A stretch of DNA of 64,000 bases. Source: Prinsepia uniflora (Eukaryota > Streptophyta > Magnoliopsida > Rosales > Rosaceae). This document shows positions 1 to 9,867 of this stretch, piece after piece. Position numbers and translations under genes: made by a program. The stretch spans positions 31,234,716 to 31,298,715 of the forward strand of contig CM064874.1 in assembly GCA_032719365.1 (NCBI GenBank), written 5' to 3'. How positions within the stretch are numbered: the stretch's first letter is position 1; the number at the start of each line of letters is the position of its first letter. The notes beneath the pieces were generated by a model, which searched no databases, had not been told where the DNA came from, and was given only the letters and a program-made list of their open reading frames with translations.

Positions 1-121
1 TTAATTTGGTTATTTATGCAATTGAACGTTTGAGGTTAAAATGGGTATGTTATTTTGGGTGTCAGACGGGAGCAGGACACCTCCCCTTGTGGTCCCTGTG
101 GGATCAGGGCGGGTCCTGTCA
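1..121 (+). repeat. LTR 3'-end fragment
   Basis: The stretch ends in the block seen at the 3' ends of the other LTRs here: GTCAGACGGGAGCAGG, about 30 bases of spacer, then GGGCGGGTCCTGTCA. It is cut by the window edge. No tRNA-Met primer-binding site follows position 121, so it is either the 5' LTR of the broken element that ends at 2184 with its PBS lost, or the end of a separate solo LTR. Confidence 0.55.
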
Positions 122-439
122 GATAAGGTGATGGTCGGGATACATTGAGATTACGACCACATTGTCAGATCAGATATTAGTTGGGGAGAGAATTGTCATG
201 TTGATAACTTAAGAATAGGTGAAATCCTGTTATTTATGGAAACCCCATAGGATTAGAGTAATACATGATCTCTGATAATTTGGAATTTTGGATTCCAACT
301 ACAGGATCATACTTGGTGTATGATGGAGTCGAAGTTAAGAAAGGGATGTGATTTGCGATATAGTATGAATGATTGTACTGAGTGCTTATTAACAATAGGA
401 AAAGCATCAGGAGGAAAGGTTAAATTCATTATACATAGT
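122..439 (+). other. Unassigned retroelement-internal sequence
   Basis: No ORF, PBS, or recognisable domain is visible. By position it lies between an LTR end and a decayed pol 3' end on the same strand, so it is probably the internal remainder of a heavily deleted gypsy element. Confidence 0.35.
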
Positions 440-865
440 GAACCTGGGGAGGGGATATGGCGTGATTGACTTAGCGAGGGGGATAAGTTCCCGAGTAATT
501 GGACCTTATGAGCTTATTGGCCTGGTGGCCTAATGACATATGTGCGAGGATTTAGCCATTGTATCATGTCACGAGTGGATGACATGTGAGCGAGAGGAAA
601 TGAATGATTATTGTGTGTCTTGGATTGTGTGGACTCAAACGTGAGCTAGGCTACGTATTCCGAGCTAGTATGTGGTTGACTGCCCATGGAGCAGGGATTT
701 TCAAGAAATTGAGACTGGTTGTATGACTTCTATGAGTTGGGTGTGACTTATATCCGGTTGAGGTTGATTATGTTACGAGTTCATCTTAGACATGTATCCT
801 CGGGAAAAATATTCTGGCACCTAATGATTGGAATTTTGAGGACAAAATTCTATAAGGGGGTAGGT
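440..865 (+). pseudogene. Decayed Ty3/gypsy pol 3' end plus polypurine tract
   Basis: A plus-strand frame near 455-520 reads ...SRVIGPYELIG, which matches the integrase C-terminal motif of chromoviruses (consensus SPRFIGPYE.. followed by the HDVFHVSMLRR stretch, seen clearly in element Z at 27036-27698). The following 250 bases retain no continuous frame. At 831-865 is the conserved pol-end/PPT signature of this group, a degenerate copy of AATTTCGAGGACGAAATTC followed by a purine tract, directly abutting the LTR start at 866. It is a truncated, multiply mutated remnant and cannot be functional. Confidence 0.6.
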
Positions 866-985
866 TGTAATGACCCGGACATTCGAAAAAGGAAAAATTT
901 GGAAAAATATGTCGATTTTGCCACTGGAATTGGGCGAACGGTTGAATTTTGGTTTGAGCGGTCAAACGGACTTTGACCGATGGCT

Positions 986-1007
986 GTGACGTAGTTCGGG
1001 ACGTCAC
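986..1007 (+). promoter_or_regulatory. Inverted TGACGT/ACGTCA motif in LTR
   Basis: GTGACGT, then eight bases, then ACGTCAC. The arms are a perfect inverted repeat. The same motif with the same 8-base spacer occurs in nearly every LTR of the window on both strands (see findings). TGACGT/ACGTCA cores are known binding sites of plant bZIP/TGA factors; use here as an enhancer is inferred. Confidence 0.5.
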
Positions 1008-1509
1008 GAGTTCATAGCAGGTGGCACGTCCGATTCCGACATTCGAGGAGAAAGTTATGATGTTCGGAAGTTCAAGGGTAATTCGGTAATTTGGTTAAAA
1101 AGAGGCAATTTGTTGACTTTTCAAACAACATGGACTTTTCACGTAATTAGAAGACTGTTGGGTAGATCTCGAGACCCTGAATCCGTAGACAGGCAGTATG
1201 CGTCAATCGGGGTTTGGATGGAAAAGTTACAAACCTCGGAATGCTAAGGGAATTTTGGTAATTAGCCATGGAAGGGCATTTTGGTCAATTGTATTTTAAG
1301 GGGAAAATTTGTCCTTTTGTGGTATTGATGAGTCAATTACCTAGCGACTCATTTGGTGCACTTAAGGACATCTATCACTCTTAAGGATTGGATTAAGGTT
1401 GGCGGTGAACGGTTTGAATGAATGACAAAACAGAAGTTTGGGTTGTGCAACATAGATACAGAAACAGAGGAAGCTATCCAAGGTGCTGTCACTCTTATTG
1501 ATATGTTTT

Positions 1510-1630
1510 GAGTTTAAAGACTCGGTTACTGTGATATCCCCCGAGGCCTATTGATTGTGTTTTGAGTTTAAAGGCTCGTTGATATCTTGGGAAGGCCTGA
1601 TTATGCGCATGGTTTTGAGTTTAAAGACTC
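1510..1630 (+). repeat. GAGT-TTAAAG-ACTC hairpin repeats (3 copies)
   Basis: Three copies of GAGTTTAAAGACTC or GAGTTTAAAGGCTC at 1510, 1564 and 1617. Each forms a 4-bp stem around loop TTAAAG; in the second copy the change leaves a G-T wobble pair. The same unit recurs in four other LTRs of the window. Confidence 0.7.
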
Positions 1631-2184
1631 GGAAGCACTTAAGATCCAGCAGATTGATTGACTTGTGAGTTACTATTGATTTCCGATGTTTTCAGATGTG
1701 TTGGACAATGGCCCGGTTTATGTGGCATGATGGATTTTTGGGTTATGTTCTGTACTTGGATTTTGACTTATGATTTTGAGCCGAGGCCCCATATTTATGG
1801 TTCCAGGCTAAGGCCCTAGGTTTGAGAAAAGGAAAATGATTTTGGTTTTCACACACGGTTTTCTGGTACTTGAAATGAAATGGATTGTGAAATGATTTTC
1901 GAATGCATGCATTGGTTTTACTTGGAGGGTAGAAATGTTTTTTCTATAACATGTTTTATAACTGATTTATTTTTGTCCACTCACACCTTTTGTGTTTTTA
2001 TTGACCCTCCAGGTCGTGGCGCCATGATCGAGGCTATTCGAGAGGTGAAGGCATGAATGGGCACAGGTACGATTATCGCTGGTTTGACAAGTACTGAGGG
2101 TAATTAGGGGAACTTCAGTTGACTTGTCGGACGGGAGCAGGATCGGGCACGGTTATCAATGTTCCTCAAGGGACGGTCCTGTCA

Positions 2185-2771
2185 CCTGAGGCTAAAAACC
2201 TCTAAATAACCTATAAAATGGTCTCCGATCGACATGAAACCACTACCATTGGATTCAGATTGTCGAAATATTTCGAACAAGACTAGTTTAACCTAGAAGT
2301 TTGTGCCAATGCGCCCACATGCGCTAGTCAAATCTCACACGTGCCTGGTTAGCGGTGACGGCATCTGGTGACGTTAGTCCTAGTTGACGTCATAGATGAC
2401 ATCACAGCTGACGTCATTTGCTCACGTTAGACTGACTTCTGACATATCTGACAGTTTGACAACCTGCCATGTGGCACACCCTGACTAGTGCCATGTGTCA
2501 CCCTCTAACACTGCCACGTCCCATAATGACGTCATCTGCTAACGTCATCCCTGCCACGTGTTACTGACAACTCTGACACCTCTCTGACATGCTACCACGT
2601 GGCACCAGCTCACTAGTCCATGTGGTTTGACATGTCTGACATGGACTGCCACATCATATGACACATCACCTGATGATATGCTAAAACTAAGCATTAAAGT
2701 AAACACAAAGTCACACTCAACACTTAATAAAAGCATATGCAAATTAAAACCTTTTTTGTAGATTGTAGCAT
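2185..2771. other. Unassigned sequence with TGACGTCA and CACGTG cluster
   Basis: No ORF of note and no LTR landmark. Between 2380 and 2605 there are three perfect TGACGTCA palindromes (2385, 2409, 2527), two CACGTG G-boxes (2555, 2596) and many degenerate TGACAT/CCATGTGGCA-type variants, giving a loose short-period repeat. It lies between the LTR ending at 2184 and the Athila-like LTR starting at 2772, so it is older flanking DNA, perhaps a decayed element of another family. Confidence 0.4.
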
Positions 2772-3002
2772 TGATAAGTAGGGATCGTTCTTAACTGGGG
2801 ATTGAGGGTACCTAAGCATGGTTATCGTTTGATTAATTAGTTAGAGGGGTAAATTGGTTTTTACTAAGGTCCTACGTGATTAACTAATCTAAATTAACCT
2901 AATCTATTATTTACATAGTCAACTCATCTTTAACCTAGCTCATTTATAAATTATGTCAATTCAAAAATCAACGAAATTCCAAAACCTAGGTTTAATGAAA
3001 TA
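2772..3002 (-). repeat. Athila-like 3' LTR, piece 1 (LTR 3' end)
   Basis: Begins TGATAAGTAGGG on the plus strand. The proposed other end at 58006 reads GGCTTATCA, giving a 7-bp terminal inverted repeat TGATAAG/CTTATCA. The piece is interrupted after 3002 by insertion X, whose target duplication AAATA is 2998-3002 and 43942-43946. Assignment to the Athila-like element rests on strand, position and this terminal repeat; the second LTR is outside the window. Confidence 0.5.
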
Positions 3003-3515
3003 TGTAACGACCTGTCCCGAATACTGGGATTAGATTAGTGACTAATCATGATTAGTGAGGTTAATCGGTGATTAGTGGGTTACTTTCGAACTAACGATGC
3101 AAAATGACCGTTTTCCCCCTGAGCGTGGGTAAAACGTTGACTTTTCGTTCTAGAAATCAAATGGACTTTGACCGATGATTGTGACGTAGTTCGGAATGTC
3201 ACGAGTTCATAGACAGGTGGCACGTTCGATTCCGACGTTCAAAGGAATAAGATATGACGTTTGGAAGTCCAAGGGTACATTGGTAAATTAGTTAAAAAAG
3301 GGCAAATAGTTGACTTTTGGACTGGGAGGTCCGATGGCCAAGGGTTGAGGACCCTTACGTAGATCGAGACGATACGAATCCGAAGACAGGTGGCACGTCG
3401 AATTCGAACGTTCGACGGCGAAGTTAATGTTCACGGAAGTTTCAGAACATATTTCACGTTTTACGAAACAACTTAGCTTTTGTACTTAAGTGGGTGAGAT
3501 ATTTTAGGAAGGCCT

Positions 3516-3547
3516 AATGGATGAGGGACAAGTGTCACTCATCCATT
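3516..3547 (+). repeat. Long stem-loop in LTR1 of X
   Basis: A 15-bp inverted repeat with one mismatch around an AG loop; the arm core is ATGAGGGACA / TGTCACTCAT. Equivalent stems are in LTR2 (34992-35032, 18 bp and perfect) and LTR3 (near 41440). Confidence 0.7.
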
Positions 3548-5287
3548 GCTCATTATGATCCCATATATGCATCCCCTCCCTTTGTCGTGAAAAATAATCC
3601 AACCAAACCCAAAAACCCGATCTCACCATTTCTTCACCTCTGTACAACCCAAACCAATCCCCTTCACTTGGTTCAACCTGAGATGAAGGCAGTGAGAGAC
3701 TGAGGACTGGTGGAGGTGGCAGGAAGCCTGAACCGCCGTGGACGGTGGCGTGGAGGAGGCAAACCCGACAAAGGTACTCGGTTTGCTCATTTTACAATTT
3801 AAATTCGATTTGTGACGTTGGGCTTGGTTTTTGGTGATTGTAATGAGGTTATTAGGTCGCTTAGGAGATATAGAGAAGGTTTTTTTATGGGGTTTGGTGG
3901 CTGTGAAGCCTGGGAACAAAAATGGATGTATTGGACCGAAAAGGGGAAATCGGTTCAATGGATTCTTGTAGGTTTTGAATGGTTTTCTTTGTATATTTAG
4001 CTTCATAAGATCAAAATAGGAAGATTGGTGGAAAGAAGGAAGAAAAAGGACGAAAAAAATAGAAGGATAGGACCCTGGACCGGTCATGCCGGTCTAGTTA
4101 CAGAGGATGGACTGAACTGGCCGGTTCGAACCTGTCAATGGTTGAAGACGCGTGTACGGTGTCCTAGCGTGTGAGGCCCACGTGTAGGAGTTTCTAGGGG
4201 GGCGTACGGGCGCGTAGCCCACATTTTTGGAATGTCTTCAACATATGAAATCATCTATTCGATGTAACGAACAGTTTGGGACTGGTTTCGTGTCGATCGG
4301 ACATCGTTTCGATAGGTTTCGTGGTGTCCGAAGATTTAGGATCGGGATTAAAAATAGTTAAAAATTCCAAAAAATTACGGGGCTTTAGTGAGAGGTTAAT
4401 AAGGTATTTAATAACCCTCTAAAGTGATTTGGACTGGTTTGGGAGTCCTAGTGACGACGATTGGCTCAGGAGAGCCGTATGACACGCGTATCGAGGCGGT
4501 AGCTCGGACGGTCTGTGAGTGGACTTTGTTTTCTAAATTGGTGCATGCATAAGTGTTTATTATATGTTTTAATACATGTTTTGTGATGAAATTAGTGCAT
4601 TTGTGTACGGTTACGTATTGGCACGTATTTTGAGGTTTTGGCCTTATACGGTGTCGATACAGGTTTGTACTTTCTTTGTTGGGTTCTATGAAATGGTTTT
4701 GGATTTCAAAAGGATAAACTCGGGCATGATACCCATTTGGTTTTGTCTCGGGCATGTGGCTCTATTTATGACCTACGGGTCCGAATCGTGGTCGCGACAA
4801 GTGCTATGTGCACGGCGACCGACGAAACGACGCTCGCCTCCGGACTAGGATATGTTCCTTCCGTAGAGGTCACGATGCCCGATCTGTTGTTGGGCAGCCG
4901 ATGGAGGCTCGACTTCAGAGTGCTGACGGTTCAGGATATCGATCGGTGATGACTGCACCGTAATCTAGTGGTGGTTGCTTCGGTTGATTCGTTCACGGTG
5001 ACATACCAGGATTGAGGGCGGTCCTGGATGGATGGTTGCACGCATCACTACGATCGGAGTTGTGACTGTCCCTTAGATATCGGGCACGATGCCCTGTTGA
5101 GTCATGTGTTCGGGCATGAGACCAAGTTACTTTACATTTATGATTTTGGGTCGGGGACCCTATATGGATTTCCAAGTTCATGATGGTTTACGGGAACCGG
5201 CATAAACCCTTGAAAGGTTTTTATGATTCATGACGGTTTCTGGGGACCGGGCATGAATCCGTTGAAAGGTTTTAAGGATGGTTTCGT

Positions 5288-5308
5288 TATATATATATAT
5301 ATATATAT
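5288..5308. repeat. (TA)n microsatellite
   Basis: An uninterrupted TA run in LTR1 of X. The equivalent place in LTR3 (43181-43200) is only a short imperfect TA stretch, so it expanded in this copy. Confidence 0.85.
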
Positions 5309-5725
5309 TCATATACCTTCCTTTACTTGAATTGTCTCCTTCGGGGAGGGTCGTTGGACTGGGTGGACCACGGAGTAGTCACAGAACCTTGACTGAGTCG
5401 AGTCGCCCCCGTTGGGTTCCTTACTCTCAGGAAGGCTTGTATTATAACCTCAGGGAGGGTCATTGGTCTACAGACATTGACCTTGGACCCAGAGAGACTT
5501 CGGCTTGAGAACCCGGGTAGCAAGCGCATAGCTTTCGAAACCGTGATAGGATTGGTTGTGTGAATTATATGTATGTATGATATACGATATATGATATGTG
5601 ATGTGAACAGGTTTTGGACTGAGTCCAGTATGGATTTGGGCAGTGGCCCGCAAGGTTGGTATCTTTATGGATATGGGCAGTGGCCAGTGTGGTTAGTTCT
5701 TTACGGTTCTTTCGGTTATGGTATT

Positions 5726-5956
5726 TGACACGACCCATCCCAATCCCCCCGGGATTACCATGGAATGTGTCATGCTCCCGTTTGACAAGAGGTGTCAGAC
5801 AAGGGATAACCTGTTGCCACTGCCCAACCGGGCTTCCAGAGTGCGTAAGGATCGATGGAGGAGGTGTATGATGTCCCAGTCTCTGCTGCAGTCGCATCCA
5901 GAATCAACCTGAAGGGCATTAAAAACAAAAGCTGTGAGTGGACGAAAATAAACAAG
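5726..5956 (-). repeat. LTR fragment D (3' end only)
   Basis: Matches the first 231 bp of LTR A on the plus strand (6979-7209), then jumps at 5956/5957 into internal sequence equivalent to 12536 onward. LTR A continues AAGTCTG and the internal region reads AAGTACC, so the two share AAGT at the break: a deletion with 4-bp microhomology that removed about 2.7 kb of internal DNA and 2.6 kb of LTR. Confidence 0.85.
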
Positions 5957-6978
5957 TACCACTATACAAACATCCATACATAGCACACGAACATCCACAC
6001 TAGCACACGAACATCCATGCTAGCACACTGTGTGCAAAGTTGTTACCCTGGATCTCCGTTCATACCGAACGACGATCCCGTAACAGCACTCGTACCCCAC
6101 GACTATGGGTACCCCCAATTTTTTCCATCGGCACGTCAGGATAATGGACGTTCCCTGAACATCCCCTGATCCCCAAGTGTTAAAACCACACTAATTACCC
6201 TCGATAGCCAATGATCTTGACACAACTGTCGATCAACAGTCATCGTTGTCAAGATCCGTATCCACACATCACACTACCATTCGATCCCACACGGAAATCC
6301 ACATCATATCTCGTAACCGCATCTGTGGATCGAACCCATAAGACTCACTAGAGTCATCCACATGGTCATCCACGACCTCAGCCGCTCGTCGCAGCACAAG
6401 TTCTCATTTAAAGTTCACTTTTCCAGTCCATCCATTATGAATTAGGGTTCCAAAATCACACCCTAGGGTTCCACCGAACCCAACTGCCTTCTGCAGTAAA
6501 ATCCACAACCTGACCGACCCCGCGGTCCTGACATCGCATAGACGTCCAATCCAATCCAATCGTCAACTCCACGTGGGTTCCATCGTGGGTTCCACCACGA
6601 AGGTCATCGGCTAACTCCGATGCACCAACACCCCGTACACTAGCCAACACTACTAGGGTCCAAAACTTAGACCAATACTCAACTGAGTTTCGCATTTCCA
6701 TAACATGATTCAAATGGGGTTCCCTGAACCCGGCTGTGCCCAGTAGCACAACCGTCCATCATCACGTGACCGAACCGACGGTCCCACATTACAAGTTAAT
6801 CGTATACAACCCCACTTGGGTTGAATCGCATCAATGCACGGCGTATCGGGCCAAACACACCCAATCCACTACTCAAACCCAACACTATCTATCAGGTTGA
6901 CAACGGAACTGCAGCCCCAAGAGAGATCACACCCTCGTCCTTCGCGCACAAAAGATCAAAACCGGCTCTGATACCACT
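5957..6978 (-). repeat. LARD-like internal region, PBS-proximal part
   Basis: Aligns with 12537-13558 and 19109-20130. It contains no domain. Apparent ORFs here recur in the other copies only because the DNA is repeated. It ends at the PBS 6966-6976 next to LTR A. Confidence 0.85.
6966..6976 (-). promoter_or_regulatory. Primer-binding site (initiator tRNA-Met)
   Basis: Minus strand TGGTATCAGAG, complementary to the 3' end of plant initiator-Met tRNA, two bases from the end of LTR A. Confidence 0.85.
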
Positions 6979-7032
6979 TGACACGACCCATCCCAATCCC
7001 CCCGGGATTACCATGGAATGTGTCATGCTCCC

Positions 7033-7053
7033 GTCTGACAAGAGGTGTCAGAC
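7033..7053 (-). repeat. LTR-end stem-loop
   Basis: GTCTGACA, five-base loop, TGTCAGAC: a perfect 8-bp stem about 55 bases from the LTR end and 70 from the PBS. Equivalent stem-loops lie in LTRs of X (23207-23227, 37313-37333), although the two families have diverged. Confidence 0.7.
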
Positions 7054-7307
7054 AAGGGATAACCTGTTGCCACTGCCCAACCGGGCTTCCAGAGTGCGTA
7101 AGGATCGATGGAGAAGGTGTATGATGTCCCAGTCTCTGCTGCAATCGCATCCGGAATCAACCTGAAGGGCATTAAAAACAAAAGCTGTGAGTGGACGAAA
7201 ATAAACAAGTCTGTTTAAAACATTTATAAGACATTTATGCCCCTCAGTAAAAGCATATGCATGCACCAAAAACCAATAATCCCAAATTTATTTAGAAATA
7301 ACCATTA

Positions 7308-7917
7308 GGGCCTTAGCCCGGAAACCAAAGCATAGTTTCAAATCCCAAAAGTCAATCCAAGAGTTATCTCATAAATTCAGTAATGTTCATTTATTATTTT
7401 TCCATCTCCGGCATCCCCGATGCCTAGCGTCCTAGACGCTTGACGTTCCAGACGTCATATCTCACGGTATTAAGCAACGCGTGCTGCCCGAGGTCTCACC
7501 GGGTCCATATCTCTGACATCCCCGATGTCTGACGTCCATGACGTCCAGCAATCCTGCTCCTGGATCACTATACGGTCCGGTAGCTCCGTACAATGAGCCC
7601 TCATAGGCAATGCACCGTGACTTCTCCAGTGTCCCCGACACTTAGAGGAGACCAGGATATATATATCCTCATATCGAGATGGTTTTATGGAACACATTTT
7701 ATTATTCATTTCCAAAATATCACAAGGGCCCTGCCCCGAATTTCCATAAAACCGTCATAAGTCCAAATAGTTGATTCAAATCCGAAATCGTTTATTCAAT
7801 TCCATTTTAGGGTCCCCGACCCGAAATCACATATATAAATCAACTGGGCCCCTGGCCCGATTTCATAAGTCAACTGGGCCCCTGGCCCGATTCATAAGTT
7901 AACTGGGCCTCTGGCCC
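7308..7917 (-). repeat. String of short perfect hairpins in LTR A
   Basis: At least twelve perfect short hairpins in 610 bp: GGGC/GCCC (7308-7319), GGCATC/GATGCC (7410-7424), AGCGTC/GACGCT (7426-7440), TGACGT/ACGTCA (7441-7457), GACATC/GATGTC (7515-7529), GACGTC/GACGTC (7531-7545), AGTGTC/GACACT (7628-7642), GGGC/GCCC (7726-7736), GGGTC/GACCC (7810-7822), and three GGGCC/GGCCC (7846, 7876, 7905). Loops are mostly three bases, usually CCC or CCT on the plus strand. A 16-bp perfect palindrome, AGGATATATATATCCT, sits at 7654-7669. Confidence 0.8.
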
Positions 7918-9832
7918 GATTCATTTTATCAAATCCGCAACCGTTTCATGAAATCATATCCAACCACATTTATGGAAATCGGTGCAAATCCAGAAAACCT
8001 CAATTTTCGTGCAAACACGTAAATCACCTCGAAATGCGTGAAACCATTTAAATTCACCGATATCCAAAATAAATCATTTAATCACAATTATAACAACCAT
8101 GAAACAGTTATGCATGCATCGAATTTATAAAACCAATGTCCACTCACAGACCGTTTAACCGAGCGCCTCGATACGCGTGCCATAGGCCTTCCCGGGCCAC
8201 ACCACTATCACCGGGACTCCCAATCCTGTCCGAATCACATTAGAGGATTACTAACCTCATCATTAACATCCTATTCAAGTCCCGTAATTTTTCCGAATTT
8301 TTAAGTATTTTTAAACTGGATTTAAAACCTTCGGACATCCCGAACAATGTCGAGACGGGATCCGAATGACACGAAACCAACGCCAAAATGTTCGTTACAT
8401 TGTATAGGACAGAAGTCATGTTGACCTCACCTCGAGATTCGTGCCCACGCACCGTCACGCGTCGCCGTGATTGGCTGCGCGTGAAAGCCGCGCGCCTGCT
8501 ACAGTGACTGCTACAGTCACCATCTTCACCCGTGTCTCTGGTAAACGGGTCTGATTACCCGCGATCTGACCCGGCCAGATAACCATCAATTCGACCTTGA
8601 TTCCATCCGTTCTTGATCCTAAGACAATCATTAACCAACGAATTTCAGTTCTATGACATCGATTAATAACAATCAAACCATATTCGTGCCACCAACCCGT
8701 GATCACCCAAAACGGGTCGATCACCAAAACTCCACAAATCCTCAACCATTGTCAAATTAACTTCACAGGAAGCTTATAAGGATTAATATGAACCAATTCG
8801 CATGACTAATTGAACATGACGTTACCTCAATCACCATGACTCAAGCTTGAGTTTTCCGGCCGTCCACCTCGTCCGCCCACGGCCCTAGAAGCCCCAAAGC
8901 TTGCCCCATTTGATCTGGTTCGACTCATTGAGGTTCCAGAAAGCTCAATCCATCATCAATTAGGCTTGGGCTGGACTAAAACTAGAAGTTCGAATTTGAA
9001 TTTCACAAAAACCAGTTTCGAGTTTTTGAGCCTTCCTCCACCATTTCCACTTCATTCCTTCCATTCTCAATCTCAGAGTGAACCTCTCGACTCACACTCC
9101 ATTCTATCGATCTAAATCTGTCCCTAAAAGCACCCAAAACCGTCCTCAATCCATTGTGTAATGTTCCCTGCACTGACCCGAAAACAATAATAAAACCAGT
9201 GTCCATGTTAAGCACTCAATTTCCAGCTCCCCACATGTGCAATCACACCTCAAACTGTCCCAATTCAGTCCATAAATTGACAACAATCCATGGGATCGAT
9301 CGCACAAAACACCCCATTTTCACGGCTATTTCAATCAAACAGTGCCCCCGTGAGAAATTACAATTCTGCCCCTATGCAGAAAATTACCAAAATGCCCCTC
9401 ACGCATCCTGACCCGTAACTCGGTCATACGGACTCCGATTGATGCGTGCCGCCTGTCTACGGACTCAGAGCATCGAGACCTTCCTAACGGTCCTCGGTCC
9501 TCGGCCATCGGACCTCCTGATCAAAAAGTCAACATTTCCCCTTATATCGTCCAAATTACGAAAACGCCCCTGAACTTCCGTACATCATAACTTTCATTGC
9601 GGACGTCGTAATCGAACGTGCCACCTGTCTATGAACTCGTGACGTCCCAAACTATGTCACGGTCTTTGGTCAAAGTCCATTTGACTGTCCGAATTAAAAG
9701 TCAACGTTTTGCCCATGCCCAGGGGAAAAACGGTCATTTTGCACAATTCGTCCGAAATCGTTCAATTAATCCCAGATTAGTAAATCATAATTAAATATTA
9801 TTAAATCCCGATATTCGGGACGGGTCGTTACA

Positions 9833-9867
9833 ACCTTCCCTCCTTAAAGAATTTCGTCCTCGAAATT
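9833..9867 (-). promoter_or_regulatory. Polypurine tract and pol-end signature
   Basis: Minus strand: AATTTCGAGGACGAAATTC, a short spacer, then AAGGAGGGAAGGT immediately before LTR A. The same signature ends the coding region of element Z, which ties the non-coding array to a coding relative. Confidence 0.8.

Larger units (their letters stand above)
866..2184 (+). repeat. 3' LTR of the left-edge gypsy element, internally deleted
   Basis: It starts TGTAATGACCCG right after a PPT and ends ACGGTCCTGTCA. At 1319 bp it is half the length of its closest relative in the window, the solo LTR at 46370-48984, which shares the opening (CCCGaaaATTCGAAAAAGG type) and the closing block. The first central-module boundary (TGTGAGTGGAC) is missing while the second (GTCCACTCACAC near 1977-1988) is present, so a central segment was deleted. 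It carries the bZIP-like inverted motif at 986-1007 and three GAGT/ACTC hairpin repeats. Confidence 0.75.
3003..5725 (+). repeat. LTR1 of X, left part
   Basis: Opens TGTAACGACCTGTCCCG directly after the AAATA duplication. It aligns by eye with LTR2 and LTR3 (for example 3181-3240 against 41104-41165, and 4515-4560 against 42438-42480). It is interrupted at 5725 by the minus-strand array, whose target duplication GTATT is 5721-5725. The uninterrupted sequence is visible at 43605-43640 in LTR3. Landmarks: TGACGT-type inverted motif 3181-3202, a hairpin 3516-3547, and the first module boundary CTGTGAGTGGAC near 4515. Confidence 0.85.
6979..9832 (-). repeat. LTR A of the LARD-like array
   Basis: 2854 bp. 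On the minus strand it starts TGTAACGACCCGTCCCG after a PPT and ends GGGTCGTGTCA before a PBS, so it serves as 3' LTR of one unit and 5' LTR of the next. Features by plus-strand position: terminal stem-loop 7033-7053, module boundaries TGTGAGTGGAC 7186-7196 and GTCCACTCACA 8138-8148, hairpin string 7308-7917, GC-rich CGCGTG block near 8455-8495, TGACGT-type inverted motif 9639-9660. Confidence 0.9.

Noticed and set aside
3623..4087. Minus-strand ORF of 154 codons
   Set aside because: Antisense to an LTR, low-complexity Pro/Phe/Ser-rich composition, and broken in the sister LTRs at 35012-35560 and 41520-42000.
6456..6749. ORF of 97 codons conserved at 6456, 13036 and 19608 (minus strand)
   Set aside because: The conservation reflects the 6.58-kb DNA repeat. 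No known domain, and overlapping ORFs in other frames are conserved equally.
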